From NCBI RefSeq assembly GCF_013009345.1, contig NZ_JABELE010000010.1, positions 1 to 64,000 on the forward strand: DNA of 64,000 nucleotides, given 5' to 3'. The notes beneath the pieces are model-generated. The model worked only from the letters and a program-made list of their open reading frames with translations, made no database searches and was not told the origin of the DNA. Of the stretch, positions 1 through 8,791 are shown piece after piece. Position numbers and translations under genes: made by a program. How positions within the stretch are numbered: position 1 is the first letter of the stretch; each line of letters opens with the position of its first letter. Source of the stretch: Acinetobacter geminorum. GTDB lineage: Bacteria; Pseudomonadota; Gammaproteobacteria; Pseudomonadales; Moraxellaceae.

Positions 1-68
1 CTGTACAATATAGAAATCAGTTTATAAAAACTGCTTAATTAACTGTCCAACTTTATGGGGTCAGATCA
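1..68 (-). mobile_element. Probable end of an IS3-family insertion sequence (body lies left of the window)
   Basis: Read on the minus strand, positions 68 to 44 form a 25-base end that begins TGATCTGACCCC and finishes GTTGGACA. This resembles the terminal inverted repeats I remember for IS3-family elements (IS51-type). The bases from 43 to 1 would then be inside the element, just internal to the repeat. No transposase is visible because the element extends out of the window. The neighbouring bases 69-72 could be part of a 3-4 bp target duplication, but the other end is not available. The family assignment is from memory and could be wrong. Confidence 0.5.
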
Positions 69-349
69 CCCTACCGCAACATGAGGGGGACGGTGGTTTT
101 CACACAAATTTCTCCCTCAGAAGGATAAATCTGATGTGCTGTATGTAAAACGGTCTGTCAAAACCGACTGGCAATGTAGGCCAGCGAGACCATAATAATC
201 ATAAGTTTTTAACAGGTCAATTCAATTTAAATAAAATATTATAAAAAATTAAAATATAAATTTATATTTTAATTAAACTCAAAAGTTTATCGATTTAAAT
301 CGGTGTATTAATAAATATAATAAAGTTAAACTAAACGTTTAGCTTGCTC
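69..349. other. Intergenic region left of the OprD porin, no gene seen
   Basis: No convincing coding sequence is present. Positions 247-274 form a perfect 28-base palindrome made only of A and T. It lies downstream of the leftward porin gene and may be a cruciform or weak termination structure. A short TTGACA-like hexamer lies on the minus strand near 155-160, but the start codon after it runs into a stop within ten codons. Confidence 0.4.
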
Positions 350-1696
350 TTAAAATGTATAGCGGTAATTAATAAATACTCGGTGCTGGTCCCAATCTTT
401 ACGGGTCATGCCATTTATTTTTTCATCTAGGTTTGCATTTTCAAACTTTGATTCATAATGCAAAAATGAATAACGCACATCTAAGTTTTTTACCCACGGC
501 AAGGCATAACTCACCGTAAAGTCAAAGTAACGCTCTTTACCCTCAATATCACTGCTAATGTTACTTTGGTGAGCACCAAAGCCATAAATATACTTCGCTT
601 CGGTTTTTAAACCTTTCACGTAGTCTTTCCAGTTATATTTCAGCCGAAGGGCAACGGCGGTCTCATCGTTATTGGTAAAGTCAGGGCCAATGGTCGCAGA
701 GGTCGGAAACGGGTTGGTGCCGTGGTCTTGCGTTAAAACCGAGTTGCGGGCGGAGTGCATGGCAAAGTTATCTTCAATCCAAAACCCATCAAAATTTGAA
801 ACGGCAATGCCGCCTTCGACATTATTCTTGACCACATTTACATCGACAAAGTAACCATTCCCGCGGTTGTTAATGTCTTGGCCTTTGACACAGTCCAGCT
901 CGGTTTCGGCACCACATTTAAATAACTTGCCATCATCACGCGAGAAAAAAGCACCTGTGTTGAATGTCCATACCAAGCCATGCAAGGGCAGCTTATATTG
1001 AGCAATCGCCCCGTACTTTTTTAAATAATCTTTGCTATTTAAATATTCGGCATTCACGCTCCAGTTTTTGTACTGATACTTGGCACCCAGTAAACCCACA
1101 TAATCAATGCGCTCGTCATTTTCAGTGACCAGTTTTTCAAAAGAATCCATGCTACGCGGTTTCCAGCGGTCATAGTAAGCCATGTAAGTCTGTAGCTGAT
1201 CATTCAGTTGAAACTGCCCACTCGCACCCGAAAAGGTATCGGGCACTGCACGGTTATTGGTACTTTTGAGTAAAACCGAATCGTGCAACTGGCGACCTAA
1301 TTTAATTTCGCCTTTATCGCCGAGTTTTGCTTTGATGTAGAGCTGGCCTAAAGTTGCAAAGTTTTGATCGAGCTTGCCGTTATTTTCAACCTCTAAAAGC
1401 TGAGCGCTCGGTTTGCCAGAGTCAAACAATTTGGTGACTGCATAGAGTGAGCCATCTACTCCAAGCCAGTCCCACATGTACGGTGACTGATAATTTAACT
1501 CAAGCCCTAAAGCGCTTTGTTCATATTCACTCGATGAAGGCGAAGGGTTAGCAAGCGTGGGGTGGGCAGTGCCTTCATCGTTCCAGTAACGGGTGTTAAG
1601 TTTTAATTCTAACTTGCCAAATTCTTGAGGAAGTTCTGCATAAGCGTTGCTCACACTGCCTAAACCAATACAGCCCCATAGCAAATATTTATTCAT
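350..1696 (-). CDS. OprD-family outer membrane porin
   Basis: A 448-residue outer membrane beta-barrel protein of the OprD/OccD substrate-specific channel family, expected to let small organic acids or amino acids cross the outer membrane. Residues 1-20 are a signal peptide ending in AYA, followed by alternating beta-strand sequence, and the chain ends in the aromatic residue typical of BamA-inserted barrels (final RYTF). The chosen ATG at 1696 has an AGGA ribosome site just upstream; a longer in-frame start adds 19 residues ahead of the signal peptide and is unlikely. It follows the MFS gene on the same strand with about 80 bp between them, so the pair probably moves one substrate across both membranes. 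The substrate is not deducible from sequence. Confidence 0.85.
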   Translation of the reverse strand: MNKYLLWGCIGLGSVSNAYAELPQEFGKLELKLNTRYWNDEGTAHPTLANPSPSSSEYEQSALGLELNYQSPYMWDWLGVDGSLYAVTKLFDSGKPSAQLLEVENNGKLDQNFATLGQLYIKAKLGDKGEIKLGRQLHDSVLLKSTNNRAVPDTFSGASGQFQLNDQLQTYMAYYDRWKPRSMDSFEKLVTENDERIDYVGLLGAKYQYKNWSVNAEYLNSKDYLKKYGAIAQYKLPLHGLVWTFNTGAFFSRDDGKLFKCGAETELDCVKGQDINNRGNGYFVDVNVVKNNVEGGIAVSNFDGFWIEDNFAMHSARNSVLTQDHGTNPFPTSATIGPDFTNNDETAVALRLKYNWKDYVKGLKTEAKYIYGFGAHQSNISSDIEGKERYFDFTVSYALPWVKNLDVRYSFLHYESKFENANLDEKINGMTRKDWDQHRVFINYRYTF

Positions 1697-1774
1697 TTTA
1701 AATTCCTTTTTTAAGCATGAATAAGCCCTTTGCCTAACGCTGAGGTTAGGCAAGCTTTTTATGAAATGGATGAA

Positions 1775-3160
1775 TTAAGGAGAGAGTTTTTCGAGCACTT
1801 GGCCTTTGGTTTCAATGGCAAACAAGAAGGTCACTAGGCCACCAATGAGCGCCACAACTGCCAGCACACTAAACACATATTGAATGCCATAGCCACCAAC
1901 TACGAGGCCGACCATCACAGGACCAATTGCAGAGCCGGCACGTAACCAAGCGGTACTAAACCCGATGCCCATAGCACGTAGGCGAGTTGGATAAAGTTCG
2001 GCAGCGTAAAGGTATAAAGAGAATGAAATGGTCTGCAAAATGGCATAGCTCAGCGTTGCTAAAATCACGACTTCCATCGCTGATTTTGCGCCTAAAATCG
2101 AGAGGCTCATGAGTGGAATGATTGCCAAGAAAAATGCTGCACTGTACCAAGGACGGCGGCCGACTTTATCAATCATTAACGCACAGATAATAGAGGCAAT
2201 CACACCCACGCCCGAGGTAATCCAGCCATAACCCAAACTGGTTTGAAGCGACAGACCAAAGTGTTGTTTGTAAAGAGATGGCAGCCAAGTCACCATGGCA
2301 TTGTTAATCATATAGACGCAGAACCACATACCCCACAGGGTAAAGGTACGTTTGCGGTAAATGCCTTGGAACAGCTCACGCCAGTCGGTTTTTGCCATGC
2401 CTTGCGGATTAATGTCTTTAACCACAGGTTCAGGCAAAGTTTTACCGCTTTTAATGGCACCGTCTTCAAAACTTTTGACAACTTTATCGGCTTCTTTAAA
2501 ACGGCCTTTTGAAGCAAGCCAACGTGGTGACTCAGGCAAGAAAAACCGTAAAGGAATGACCAGTAAAGATGGAACTAAGCCCACAATAAACATGACTTTC
2601 CAGCCATAAATTGGCATCAAGAAAAACGCTGCCATGCCTGCAAACATAAGACCCATTGGAAATAAAACTTCATAGAGCAAGAAAAACTTACCGCGCTTTT
2701 CTGCACCAATAAACTCATTAATATAGGCACTGGCAACAGGCACTTCGCCACCTGTTCCTATGCCTTGTAAGAAACGGAAAATTAACAGAGACATTCCGCT
2801 CCACGCAAACAGACAAGAGATGTCCATTGCCACAAACAGTAAAATGGTAAAAGACAGTACTTTTAAACGACCGACTTTTTCGGCAAGAGAACCAAAGAAG
2901 ATTGCACCGACCAGTTGCCCGACATAACCCGCGGCAATGATCGCACCGACGTAGGCGGGCGTGAGGTGCCATTCGGTAATGAGTTGGGGTAAAGCAAAGG
3001 CAATCGCAAGAACAGTATAAGCGTCAAAAAAGGTCGCGATACCGATGGTAATTCGCATAAATTGCAATCGACCAGTGACGGGTAGCCGTTCGAGTCTTGC
3101 AATAATTTCCGCATTTTTTTGATGATGACTAATTTGTTCTACATCCGCTAGATTTGTCAT
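1775..3160 (-). CDS. MFS transporter, sugar-porter/aromatic-acid symporter type
   Basis: A 461-residue inner-membrane major facilitator with about twelve predicted helices. The loop between helices 2 and 3 carries GSLAEKVGRLK, the repeat in the second half is DKVGRRP, and ELYPTRLRAMGIG follows in the last third. This pattern is shared by sugar porters, NiaP-like carriers and aromatic-acid:proton symporters. The ATG at 3160 has a GGAGAT ribosome site. It lies upstream of the OprD porin and downstream of a lyase gene, but a good terminator (3294-3323) separates it from the lyase, so it probably has its own promoter in 3161-3290. Uptake of a carboxylated substrate for the lyase is an inference from context. 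Confidence 0.8.
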   Translation of the reverse strand: MTNLADVEQISHHQKNAEIIARLERLPVTGRLQFMRITIGIATFFDAYTVLAIAFALPQLITEWHLTPAYVGAIIAAGYVGQLVGAIFFGSLAEKVGRLKVLSFTILLFVAMDISCLFAWSGMSLLIFRFLQGIGTGGEVPVASAYINEFIGAEKRGKFFLLYEVLFPMGLMFAGMAAFFLMPIYGWKVMFIVGLVPSLLVIPLRFFLPESPRWLASKGRFKEADKVVKSFEDGAIKSGKTLPEPVVKDINPQGMAKTDWRELFQGIYRKRTFTLWGMWFCVYMINNAMVTWLPSLYKQHFGLSLQTSLGYGWITSGVGVIASIICALMIDKVGRRPWYSAAFFLAIIPLMSLSILGAKSAMEVVILATLSYAILQTISFSLYLYAAELYPTRLRAMGIGFSTAWLRAGSAIGPVMVGLVVGGYGIQYVFSVLAVVALIGGLVTFLFAIETKGQVLEKLSP

Positions 3161-3293
3161 CTTCTATCTCCTTATTACTACATTCCTCGTAGTTTTGTTG
3201 TTCTATTTCGCACTACCTGTTCACCACAGTTTGCATGCTTTTTATTATTGTTTTTAAGAGACATGCCCGATGTTTGGCCTCAGGCAGCGTACA

Positions 3294-3323
3294 GGAAAAA
3301 AAGGCTAGCGTACATGCTAGCCC
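3294..3323 (-). terminator. Rho-independent terminator of the DapA-like gene
   Basis: On the minus strand a 7-bp perfect stem (GGCTAGC at 3303-3309 pairing with 3316-3322) is followed by a run of T residues. It sits 10 bp after the stop codon of the lyase gene and ahead of the MFS gene. Confidence 0.8.
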
Positions 3324-3332
3324 GAATAGAAT

Positions 3333-4277
3333 TTAAGCAACGGCTTGGGTTAAATTGACCTTGCCAATTCCAGCTTGACGCATCGCATCATGAATTTCTT
3401 GCTCAGCACCATCTGCCAGTGGAAGCAGAGGCGAACGCACAGTGGCATGGTCCAAAATGCCGCGAGCAACCAGTGCATGTTTAAGCGCGACTGTGCCTTC
3501 CATGTGTGAACCACGGTGATAAACATTGCGAGTCACTGGTAATAATTGGTCGTGAATCGCACGAGCTTTAGCATATTCTTTAGCTTTACCTGCTTTAATC
3601 ATTTCAATTAACAGTTCAGGGGCAATGTTGCCATAGCCAACCAAAGCGCCGTCTACATCAAACATGGTGTGAAGCAAATATTCATCGTGGCATGTCAACA
3701 CCTGTAAGTCTGGACGTTCACGGCGAATAATCGGAATTTCGACATCCCAGCGGCGCATGTTACGCACGCCATTTTTCATGGCAAACACGCCTGGCTGTGC
3801 AGAAATATCGAGTAGAGTTTCAAGGTCGTAAGTGGCTTTAGTCGCATCTGGATATTGGAATAAAATAGATGGCAAACCACTTTCTTCATAAATTGCTTTA
3901 TAGCGGTCTTGCGGTGCGCCTTTTTGATAGCCAAAACGCAACCAGCCATGTGAAGGGTAAATCAAACCTGCCGAAGCACCAGCGCTGACTGCGCGTTTTG
4001 CTTCTTCTGCTGCAACCGAAGTACCTTCGAGTGTAATCCCTGCGATTACCGGAATTTTGTCATCTACCGATTTAACAAAGCTTTCGATGACTTGCATTTG
4101 TTCTTTTTGCGACAAGAATGTTCCTTCACCTGCATGCCCAAGAACAACCAAGCCTTTCACACCATCAATACTGCCTAACCATGAACCTAAACGTTGAATT
4201 GCATTATGGTCTACTTGTCCGTCGCGGGTAAAAGGAGTCACAGGTGCTGGGGTTAATCCACGTAAATCTAAACTCAT
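3333..4277 (-). CDS. Dihydrodipicolinate synthase/N-acetylneuraminate lyase family aldolase
   Basis: A 314-residue class I aldolase of the DapA/NanA superfamily, expected to form a Schiff base with a 2-oxoacid and to cleave, condense or dehydrate it. The substrate-carboxylate loop reads GHAGEGT at 47-53 (counterpart of GTTGE), the catalytic tyrosine is Y142 in LFQYP, and the Schiff-base lysine is K168 in FAMKNG. It is a TIM barrel without a signal peptide, so cytosolic. True DapA is usually a little shorter (about 292 residues) and sits elsewhere in Acinetobacter; the porin, MFS and LysR neighbours suggest a catabolic sugar-acid or hydroxy-amino-acid enzyme instead. The LysR gene is divergent with 187 bp between starts and probably controls it. 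Confidence 0.8.
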   Translation of the reverse strand: MSLDLRGLTPAPVTPFTRDGQVDHNAIQRLGSWLGSIDGVKGLVVLGHAGEGTFLSQKEQMQVIESFVKSVDDKIPVIAGITLEGTSVAAEEAKRAVSAGASAGLIYPSHGWLRFGYQKGAPQDRYKAIYEESGLPSILFQYPDATKATYDLETLLDISAQPGVFAMKNGVRNMRRWDVEIPIIRRERPDLQVLTCHDEYLLHTMFDVDGALVGYGNIAPELLIEMIKAGKAKEYAKARAIHDQLLPVTRNVYHRGSHMEGTVALKHALVARGILDHATVRSPLLPLADGAEQEIHDAMRQAGIGKVNLTQAVA

Positions 4278-4402
4278 AATCGTACTTCCTATACAGTGTA
4301 ATTAAATATTCTCTGGTTCTTAATCTGACTTAAATCGTGTTGTAGAGAACATGATTGGAGTATAGAAATAGGTGAGCTATGTAGGAATTACCAATTCTTG
4401 AA

Positions 4403-4419
4403 TTTCAGTTATACTGAAA
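4403..4419. promoter_or_regulatory. Candidate LysR operator between the lyase and its divergent regulator
   Basis: A small inverted repeat TTTCAG-N5-CTGAAA lies 45 bp before the LysR start codon, in the divergent intergenic region. LysR proteins often bind interrupted dyads here to repress themselves and activate the opposite gene. The arms are only six bases, so this is suggestive. Confidence 0.35.
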
Positions 4420-4464
4420 ATGTATGGCTCAAAATATTGCCAATTTACGATTTAGGAAGAATCG

Positions 4465-5355
4465 ATGAATTATGAATTATGGAAAATATTTTTAGACGCG
4501 GTGGAACTCGGTAGCTTAAGCAAAGTCGCGATGCTGCATAATACCAACCAACCGCAAATCAGTCGGCAAATGAACGAGCTTGAAGCGCAATGTGGCGGTC
4601 GTTTGTTTAACCGAACTGGACGTGGCGTAGAACTCACCGACTTAGGCCAGCATTTACTTCCTAAAATTCGTTCATGGCTGAACGTAACCGATCAACTCAA
4701 TAATGAAATTTTGCACTCGACCGATACACCGATTGGTACAGTTCGTATTGCCAGTTTGCCATCTACTGCGCATCCGTTGTTATCGACCCTTTATAAAGTC
4801 CTTCAACAAAAATATCCCTTAATTAAACTGTCGGTGCGTGAAGGGCAAGGGGTACATTTAGAAAAATGGCTTGAAGATGGCAGTGTCGATTTAGCCATTC
4901 TCTATCGCTTTAACCCGACACCTAAACAAGGCGATGTTTACCTTACCGAAGCCGATACTTATTTAGTCGGCTGCGAAGGTGATGAGTTAACTCAGGCCAA
5001 TCAAGTCGAGTTTAAAGAGGTAAGTCAGTTACCACTGGTCACGTTTTGCAGGCCAAGTAACTGGCGTAATTTTTTAGACCACATGGCTTATGAAAATGGG
5101 GTAGAGCTGAACATTGTTTTTGAAGCTGACTCGATTAGTTTGCAAACCCATTTGGTTTCCGAGTCTCGCATGTATACCATGCTAGGGCCGCAAGCATTAA
5201 AAAAAGCCAGCCAATACACCTCAATTCAAGCCGCAAAAATTATTAATCCTGCGCTCAAGCGCTATATTTCTTTGTCTATTTCTAAACATGGCTATTTAAC
5301 ACCTGCGTGTAAGGCGGTGATGGAGGAAATTAGGAATTTGGCTGATTTGCTTTAA
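4465..5355 (+). CDS. LysR-family transcriptional regulator
   Basis: A 296-residue regulator with a winged helix-turn-helix at about residues 3-60 (LGSLSKVAMLHNTNQPQISR, with the usual SQ-type pattern replaced by NQ) and a C-terminal periplasmic-binding-protein-like effector domain from about 90. It is divergent from the DapA-like lyase gene, the classical arrangement for a LysR activator and its target. The effector is probably the substrate or product of the lyase/MFS/porin locus; that is inference. The ATG at 4465 is preceded by an AGGAAG ribosome site. Confidence 0.85.
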   Translation: MNYELWKIFLDAVELGSLSKVAMLHNTNQPQISRQMNELEAQCGGRLFNRTGRGVELTDLGQHLLPKIRSWLNVTDQLNNEILHSTDTPIGTVRIASLPSTAHPLLSTLYKVLQQKYPLIKLSVREGQGVHLEKWLEDGSVDLAILYRFNPTPKQGDVYLTEADTYLVGCEGDELTQANQVEFKEVSQLPLVTFCRPSNWRNFLDHMAYENGVELNIVFEADSISLQTHLVSESRMYTMLGPQALKKASQYTSIQAAKIINPALKRYISLSISKHGYLTPACKAVMEEIRNLADLL

Positions 5356-5368
5356 TGCACTGGTAAAG

Positions 5369-5644
5369 TTAAGAACGGCACTGTTGCATGGTACGACGCA
5401 TGGTTTTTACAAAATCACGCGGTATTTCAGGACTTTGTAAACTTAAATTTCCAAGTTTATTCATAAATTTAGGTGAGTATTGACGTTCTAAACGATGATA
5501 AATGCAAGTACAGCTTGCACGGCTGTGACCAGCAGCAATACATTTCAGATAGAAATCACGATGAGGACTGTTTTTTTGACCCGCGAAGGCAACAGATACA
5601 AATAATAATCCCCCTAAAAAAACTGAAAAATTATAAAGTGACAT
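5369..5644 (-). CDS. Small secreted cysteine-containing hypothetical protein
   Basis: A 91-residue protein that I do not recognise. Residues 1-21 look like a signal peptide (hydrophobic core then VAFA), so the 70-residue mature form should be periplasmic or outer. It has four cysteines, C35, C45, C47 and C89, with a CTC motif; two disulfides or a metal site are possible. The remainder is basic and helical. It is convergent with the LysR gene, only 13 bp away, and has a weak ribosome site, so expression is uncertain. Confidence 0.6.
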   Translation of the reverse strand: MSLYNFSVFLGGLLFVSVAFAGQKNSPHRDFYLKCIAAGHSRASCTCIYHRLERQYSPKFMNKLGNLSLQSPEIPRDFVKTMRRTMQQCRS

Positions 5645-5965
5645 ATATCTACTCGTGATTGTTGTTATTGATTATCCATATTCTGGCATAACTTTTTCAG
5701 GTCAAAAACCAGTTGATTTCAACTAGCGGCTTCATCATAGTTAGAACAGTTTTGGAGGTCAAATTGATTTAAGGATGAGAACAGTTTAGTGTTTTAAAAA
5801 TAGTCAATTTTGATTGTTGCCATTTTAAAGACAGTGTTACGACATTACGCACCCTATTTTTTTACATAGTTTTTTGCTTTCATAAACGCTTTAGTATTAT
5901 TCATTTTTAAATCATTTATATACAACTTAATTGCTTTAAAGTTTTAATTTAACAGGATATTTTAT
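5645..5965. other. Intergenic region between the small secreted protein and the DUF1275 gene
   Basis: No gene, RNA or strong hairpin is apparent. The sequence GAACAGTTT occurs twice about 30 bp apart (near 5744 and 5777) and might be a direct-repeat binding site, but this could be chance. The last 80 bases are AT-rich and should hold the promoter of the rightward gene. Confidence 0.4.
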
Positions 5966-6673
5966 ATGACAGATACCCCAATTAAAAAAGACACAGAAAG
6001 TACCTGGGCAATATGTCGAGATCCTGTTTTACTCACCATGGTGGGTGGGGCAATTGATACTATTGGCTTTATTGCGCTGTTTGGCTTTTTCACCGCGCAT
6101 GTGACGGGAAACTTAGTGTTGGCAGGGGCAGCATGGGTTAAAGGTGGCTCGGGGGTATGGATAAAGCTCGCAGCAATCCCGCTATTTATTTTGACCGTTG
6201 TTATTACCAAACTGTTGATTGACCGCAGTCAGGTCAAGCACAAAACGTTGTCTTATTTATTTTTATTTGAAGCTATTTTTCTATGTGCCTTTATGGTGGC
6301 AGGGCTTTACTTCGAGCCATTTAAAGATCCGGATGCGCTAACAGTTGCAGTAACGGGTGGGCTAGGTTTAATTGCTTTGGCTATTCGTAATACTTCAAGC
6401 AAAACCCTTATTAAAAATATTAGCCCAAGCACTATGATGACAGGCAACACTACCCAGCTTGGGATTGATATTGCCAACTTACTTAAAAACAATAATGCAG
6501 CCAATCGGGCAAGTTTTCTAAAAAGCGCCAGTATTGTAATTGGTTTTGTGATTGGTGCTTTCTTGGGAGCGATCCTCTATGTCTATTTTGATTTCTGGAG
6601 TGTAGCGCCGTTTATCTTACCAATTTTGTATTTCTCTTATTTAGCTTCACAGCAAAAGTTCAACCAAGCTTGA
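5966..6673 (+). CDS. DUF1275 (YoaK-type) inner-membrane protein
   Basis: A 235-residue integral membrane protein with about six hydrophobic segments. It begins with the family's typical first helix containing GGAIDTIGFI and FFTAHVTGNLV, and has the second characteristic TMMTGNTTQLGID near residue 155-170. The DUF1275 family is widespread and has no firmly known function; transport is often suggested. It ends 19 bp before a strong terminator and appears monocistronic. Confidence 0.8.
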   Translation: MTDTPIKKDTESTWAICRDPVLLTMVGGAIDTIGFIALFGFFTAHVTGNLVLAGAAWVKGGSGVWIKLAAIPLFILTVVITKLLIDRSQVKHKTLSYLFLFEAIFLCAFMVAGLYFEPFKDPDALTVAVTGGLGLIALAIRNTSSKTLIKNISPSTMMTGNTTQLGIDIANLLKNNNAANRASFLKSASIVIGFVIGAFLGAILYVYFDFWSVAPFILPILYFSYLASQQKFNQA

Positions 6674-6692
6674 TTTGAAAAAATAACGAATT

Positions 6693-6726
6693 AGCCTGAA
6701 TTAAAATGAGTTCAGGCTTTTTTTTG
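6693..6726 (+). terminator. Rho-independent terminator after the DUF1275 gene
   Basis: An 8-bp perfect stem (AGCCTGAA at 6693-6700 with TTCAGGCT at 6711-6718) and a ten-base loop are followed by eight T residues. Confidence 0.85.
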
Positions 6727-6822
6727 AAATAAAGGAAGACGGAAGCGGAGTCGAAATTGTTCGTTCACTGCTTTACAGGCATAATGACCAGATGGGGAAT
6801 ACATTCGATTAAGGAAGGCAGA

Positions 6823-8736
6823 ATGACAAAGTCTTACCATTATTCAATCATAACAATAATGGCTTTGCTCAGTGGCTGTCAGGTCATTCATTTAAAAGAA
6901 AGTAATTTAAGCAATGCTTTAAAAAGTAAGAATGAAAGTATTCTGACTGACGGCACCTTAAGTCATCAAACCCAAAACTTACTGTATTTGGTCAAAGAAG
7001 ATGAAAAAACTTGCCTACAAAATTTTGATGATTGTTTAAATAAGGTTCAGAGCCTGTCCGAAAATAGCAGCCGAGAAGAACGCTATGCTGCGCTGAGTGA
7101 AATTTACTTGGCAAAAGCTTTAGATGTCGGACGTAGTAGCCAGTGTAATGTCATTAATAAAAGTAACAGTTGCGTTGAGCAAGAGTTAGCGCTGTTCGAT
7201 AAAAGCTTACGCTATAGTTATGTCTATTTATTTGACTCTGAAGAGTCGCCTTTCGATCGGGTGTTTGACCATCGCCAAAATCAGGTACGTATTTTTTATA
7301 ACGTCGCCTTGTCAAAGCTCATGACCACGTATTTTAATCATTTAAATACGCATCGCTTTCCACCACTGCTGAAAGCAGATGGGCATGAGTACCACGTCAA
7401 TTTTGACCACGCGTTAGATGTACAAAAAATTGAAGTCGATACTTTTCGCTCCAGCTATAACATGAACTTTTCTGGCTTTAATACCGTTAACCGTAAGGAT
7501 GGTTTGGGGGCAGAGTTTATTGTTGGGCGTAAAGAAAATGATGTGAATCACGGCTTCATTTTAGACCCCAATAATTTTTATGCTCATCAAGCCAACCCTA
7601 ATATTCATTTACCTCGCTTCTTTCCTGCTACTGCGATTGCATACCCAAAACAAAAAGCCACAGCCGATCAGGTCATTGCTGGGGCAGAGTTAGAAATTTC
7701 AATGTTCGATCCATATCGACAAGACCGTGTAAAAATTGAAGGTGTGGACTATCCACTGACTGCAAACTATTCGGCACCTTATGGGCTGTGGTTATCGAAA
7801 TATAATTTAGGCGCAGCAGGTTATTGGTCTTTAATTAATAAAGAAGCCAATTTAATCATGCCGCATTTATATATGCTGGAACCTTTTAACCCGAATAAGA
7901 AAATTATTGTGTTTATTCATGGTTTAGCAAGTAGCCCAGAGGCGTGGGTGAGCCTAACCAATGACATTATGGGCGATGCTGAATTAAGGAAAAACTATCA
8001 AGTTTGGCAAGTGTTTTATTCAACCAATATGCCGATTTTTGAAAGTCGTTTTCAGATTTATTCTTTGCTGAATCAGGCTTTTCAAAATGTTGCTAAAGAC
8101 AGTTATGCTGCACACGATGCAGTGTTAGTTGGGCATAGTATGGGTGGAGTGATTAGCCGTTTACTGGTGAGCAATGCCGATGTTTCAGAGCAAGCCATGC
8201 AAAAAATGAATGAAGCACAGCTAAACCGTTTAAAAGAAAATCCGGTAATTCAAGAGCGTTTTCAGTTCAAGGCTTTGCCATATTTTAATCGAGTTGTTTT
8301 TGTTTCGGCACCGCATCATGGTACAGACTACGCTGACCGATGGTTTACCCAAATTGCCCGCCGTGTTATTCGTTTGCCTACTGACTTTTTTATTGCAGTC
8401 GAAATGAGAGATGAGAAAAATACAAAACTCAGAAAAGGATTAATTGAAAATGGGGCAAGTAATTTAAGTCGCTCTTCTAACTTTATGCAGTTGACTCAAG
8501 CTATTCAACCATCGCCACAAGTGGTCTATCACTCGATTATGGGTAATATTAATGGGACAACTGATAAGTTAAAAAGCAGTGATGGGATTGTGCCGTATCA
8601 AAGTTCACATTTAGGTGGGGAGCAGTCGGAGCTGATCATTAAAGGTGGCCATTCGATTCAAACTAGCCCTGAAGCAATTTTAGAATTACGGCGTATTTTA
8701 CGATTGCATTTAAAGCAGTCGCAGTCTTCAAAGTAG
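6823..8736 (+). CDS. Alpha/beta-hydrolase (lipase/esterase-like) lipoprotein
   Basis: A 637-residue predicted lipoprotein. The lipobox LLSGC puts the lipidated cysteine at residue 19, so the protein is membrane-anchored and faces the periplasm or the surface. The C-terminal half (from about 360) is an alpha/beta hydrolase: FIHGLASSPEAW supplies the oxyanion region, GHSMGG places the nucleophile at S439, and a final GGHS suggests the catalytic histidine. The N-terminal 350 residues resemble nothing I can name. The ATG at 6823 has a strong AAGGAAGG ribosome site; a longer frame from 6757 would bury the signal sequence. Lipase, esterase or acyltransferase activity are all possible. Confidence 0.8.
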   Translation: MTKSYHYSIITIMALLSGCQVIHLKESNLSNALKSKNESILTDGTLSHQTQNLLYLVKEDEKTCLQNFDDCLNKVQSLSENSSREERYAALSEIYLAKALDVGRSSQCNVINKSNSCVEQELALFDKSLRYSYVYLFDSEESPFDRVFDHRQNQVRIFYNVALSKLMTTYFNHLNTHRFPPLLKADGHEYHVNFDHALDVQKIEVDTFRSSYNMNFSGFNTVNRKDGLGAEFIVGRKENDVNHGFILDPNNFYAHQANPNIHLPRFFPATAIAYPKQKATADQVIAGAELEISMFDPYRQDRVKIEGVDYPLTANYSAPYGLWLSKYNLGAAGYWSLINKEANLIMPHLYMLEPFNPNKKIIVFIHGLASSPEAWVSLTNDIMGDAELRKNYQVWQVFYSTNMPIFESRFQIYSLLNQAFQNVAKDSYAAHDAVLVGHSMGGVISRLLVSNADVSEQAMQKMNEAQLNRLKENPVIQERFQFKALPYFNRVVFVSAPHHGTDYADRWFTQIARRVIRLPTDFFIAVEMRDEKNTKLRKGLIENGASNLSRSSNFMQLTQAIQPSPQVVYHSIMGNINGTTDKLKSSDGIVPYQSSHLGGEQSELIIKGGHSIQTSPEAILELRRILRLHLKQSQSSK

Positions 8737-8754
8737 AGAGTTTTATTCTTAGAA

Positions 8755-8784
8755 AACCACTGCTGAACTGGGTCAACAGTGGTT
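8755..8784. terminator. Hairpin between convergent genes
   Basis: An 8-bp perfect stem (AACCACTG at 8755-8762 with CAGTGGTT at 8777-8784) lies between the hydrolase gene and the leftward permease gene. It lacks a clean T-run on either side, so it is a likely but weak bidirectional terminator. Confidence 0.55.
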
Positions 8785-8791
8785 GAAATAA

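Noticed and set aside
71..103. A minus-strand GTG start with a GGGAG ribosome site that might be a gene cut by the IS
   Set aside because: The frame reaches a TAG at 71-73, before the IS end at 68, so nothing is interrupted by the insertion.
247..274. A perfect 28-bp palindrome as a regulatory operator
   Set aside because: It is made only of A and T in an AT-rich stretch with no gene start nearby on the right; chance or a weak termination structure is more likely.
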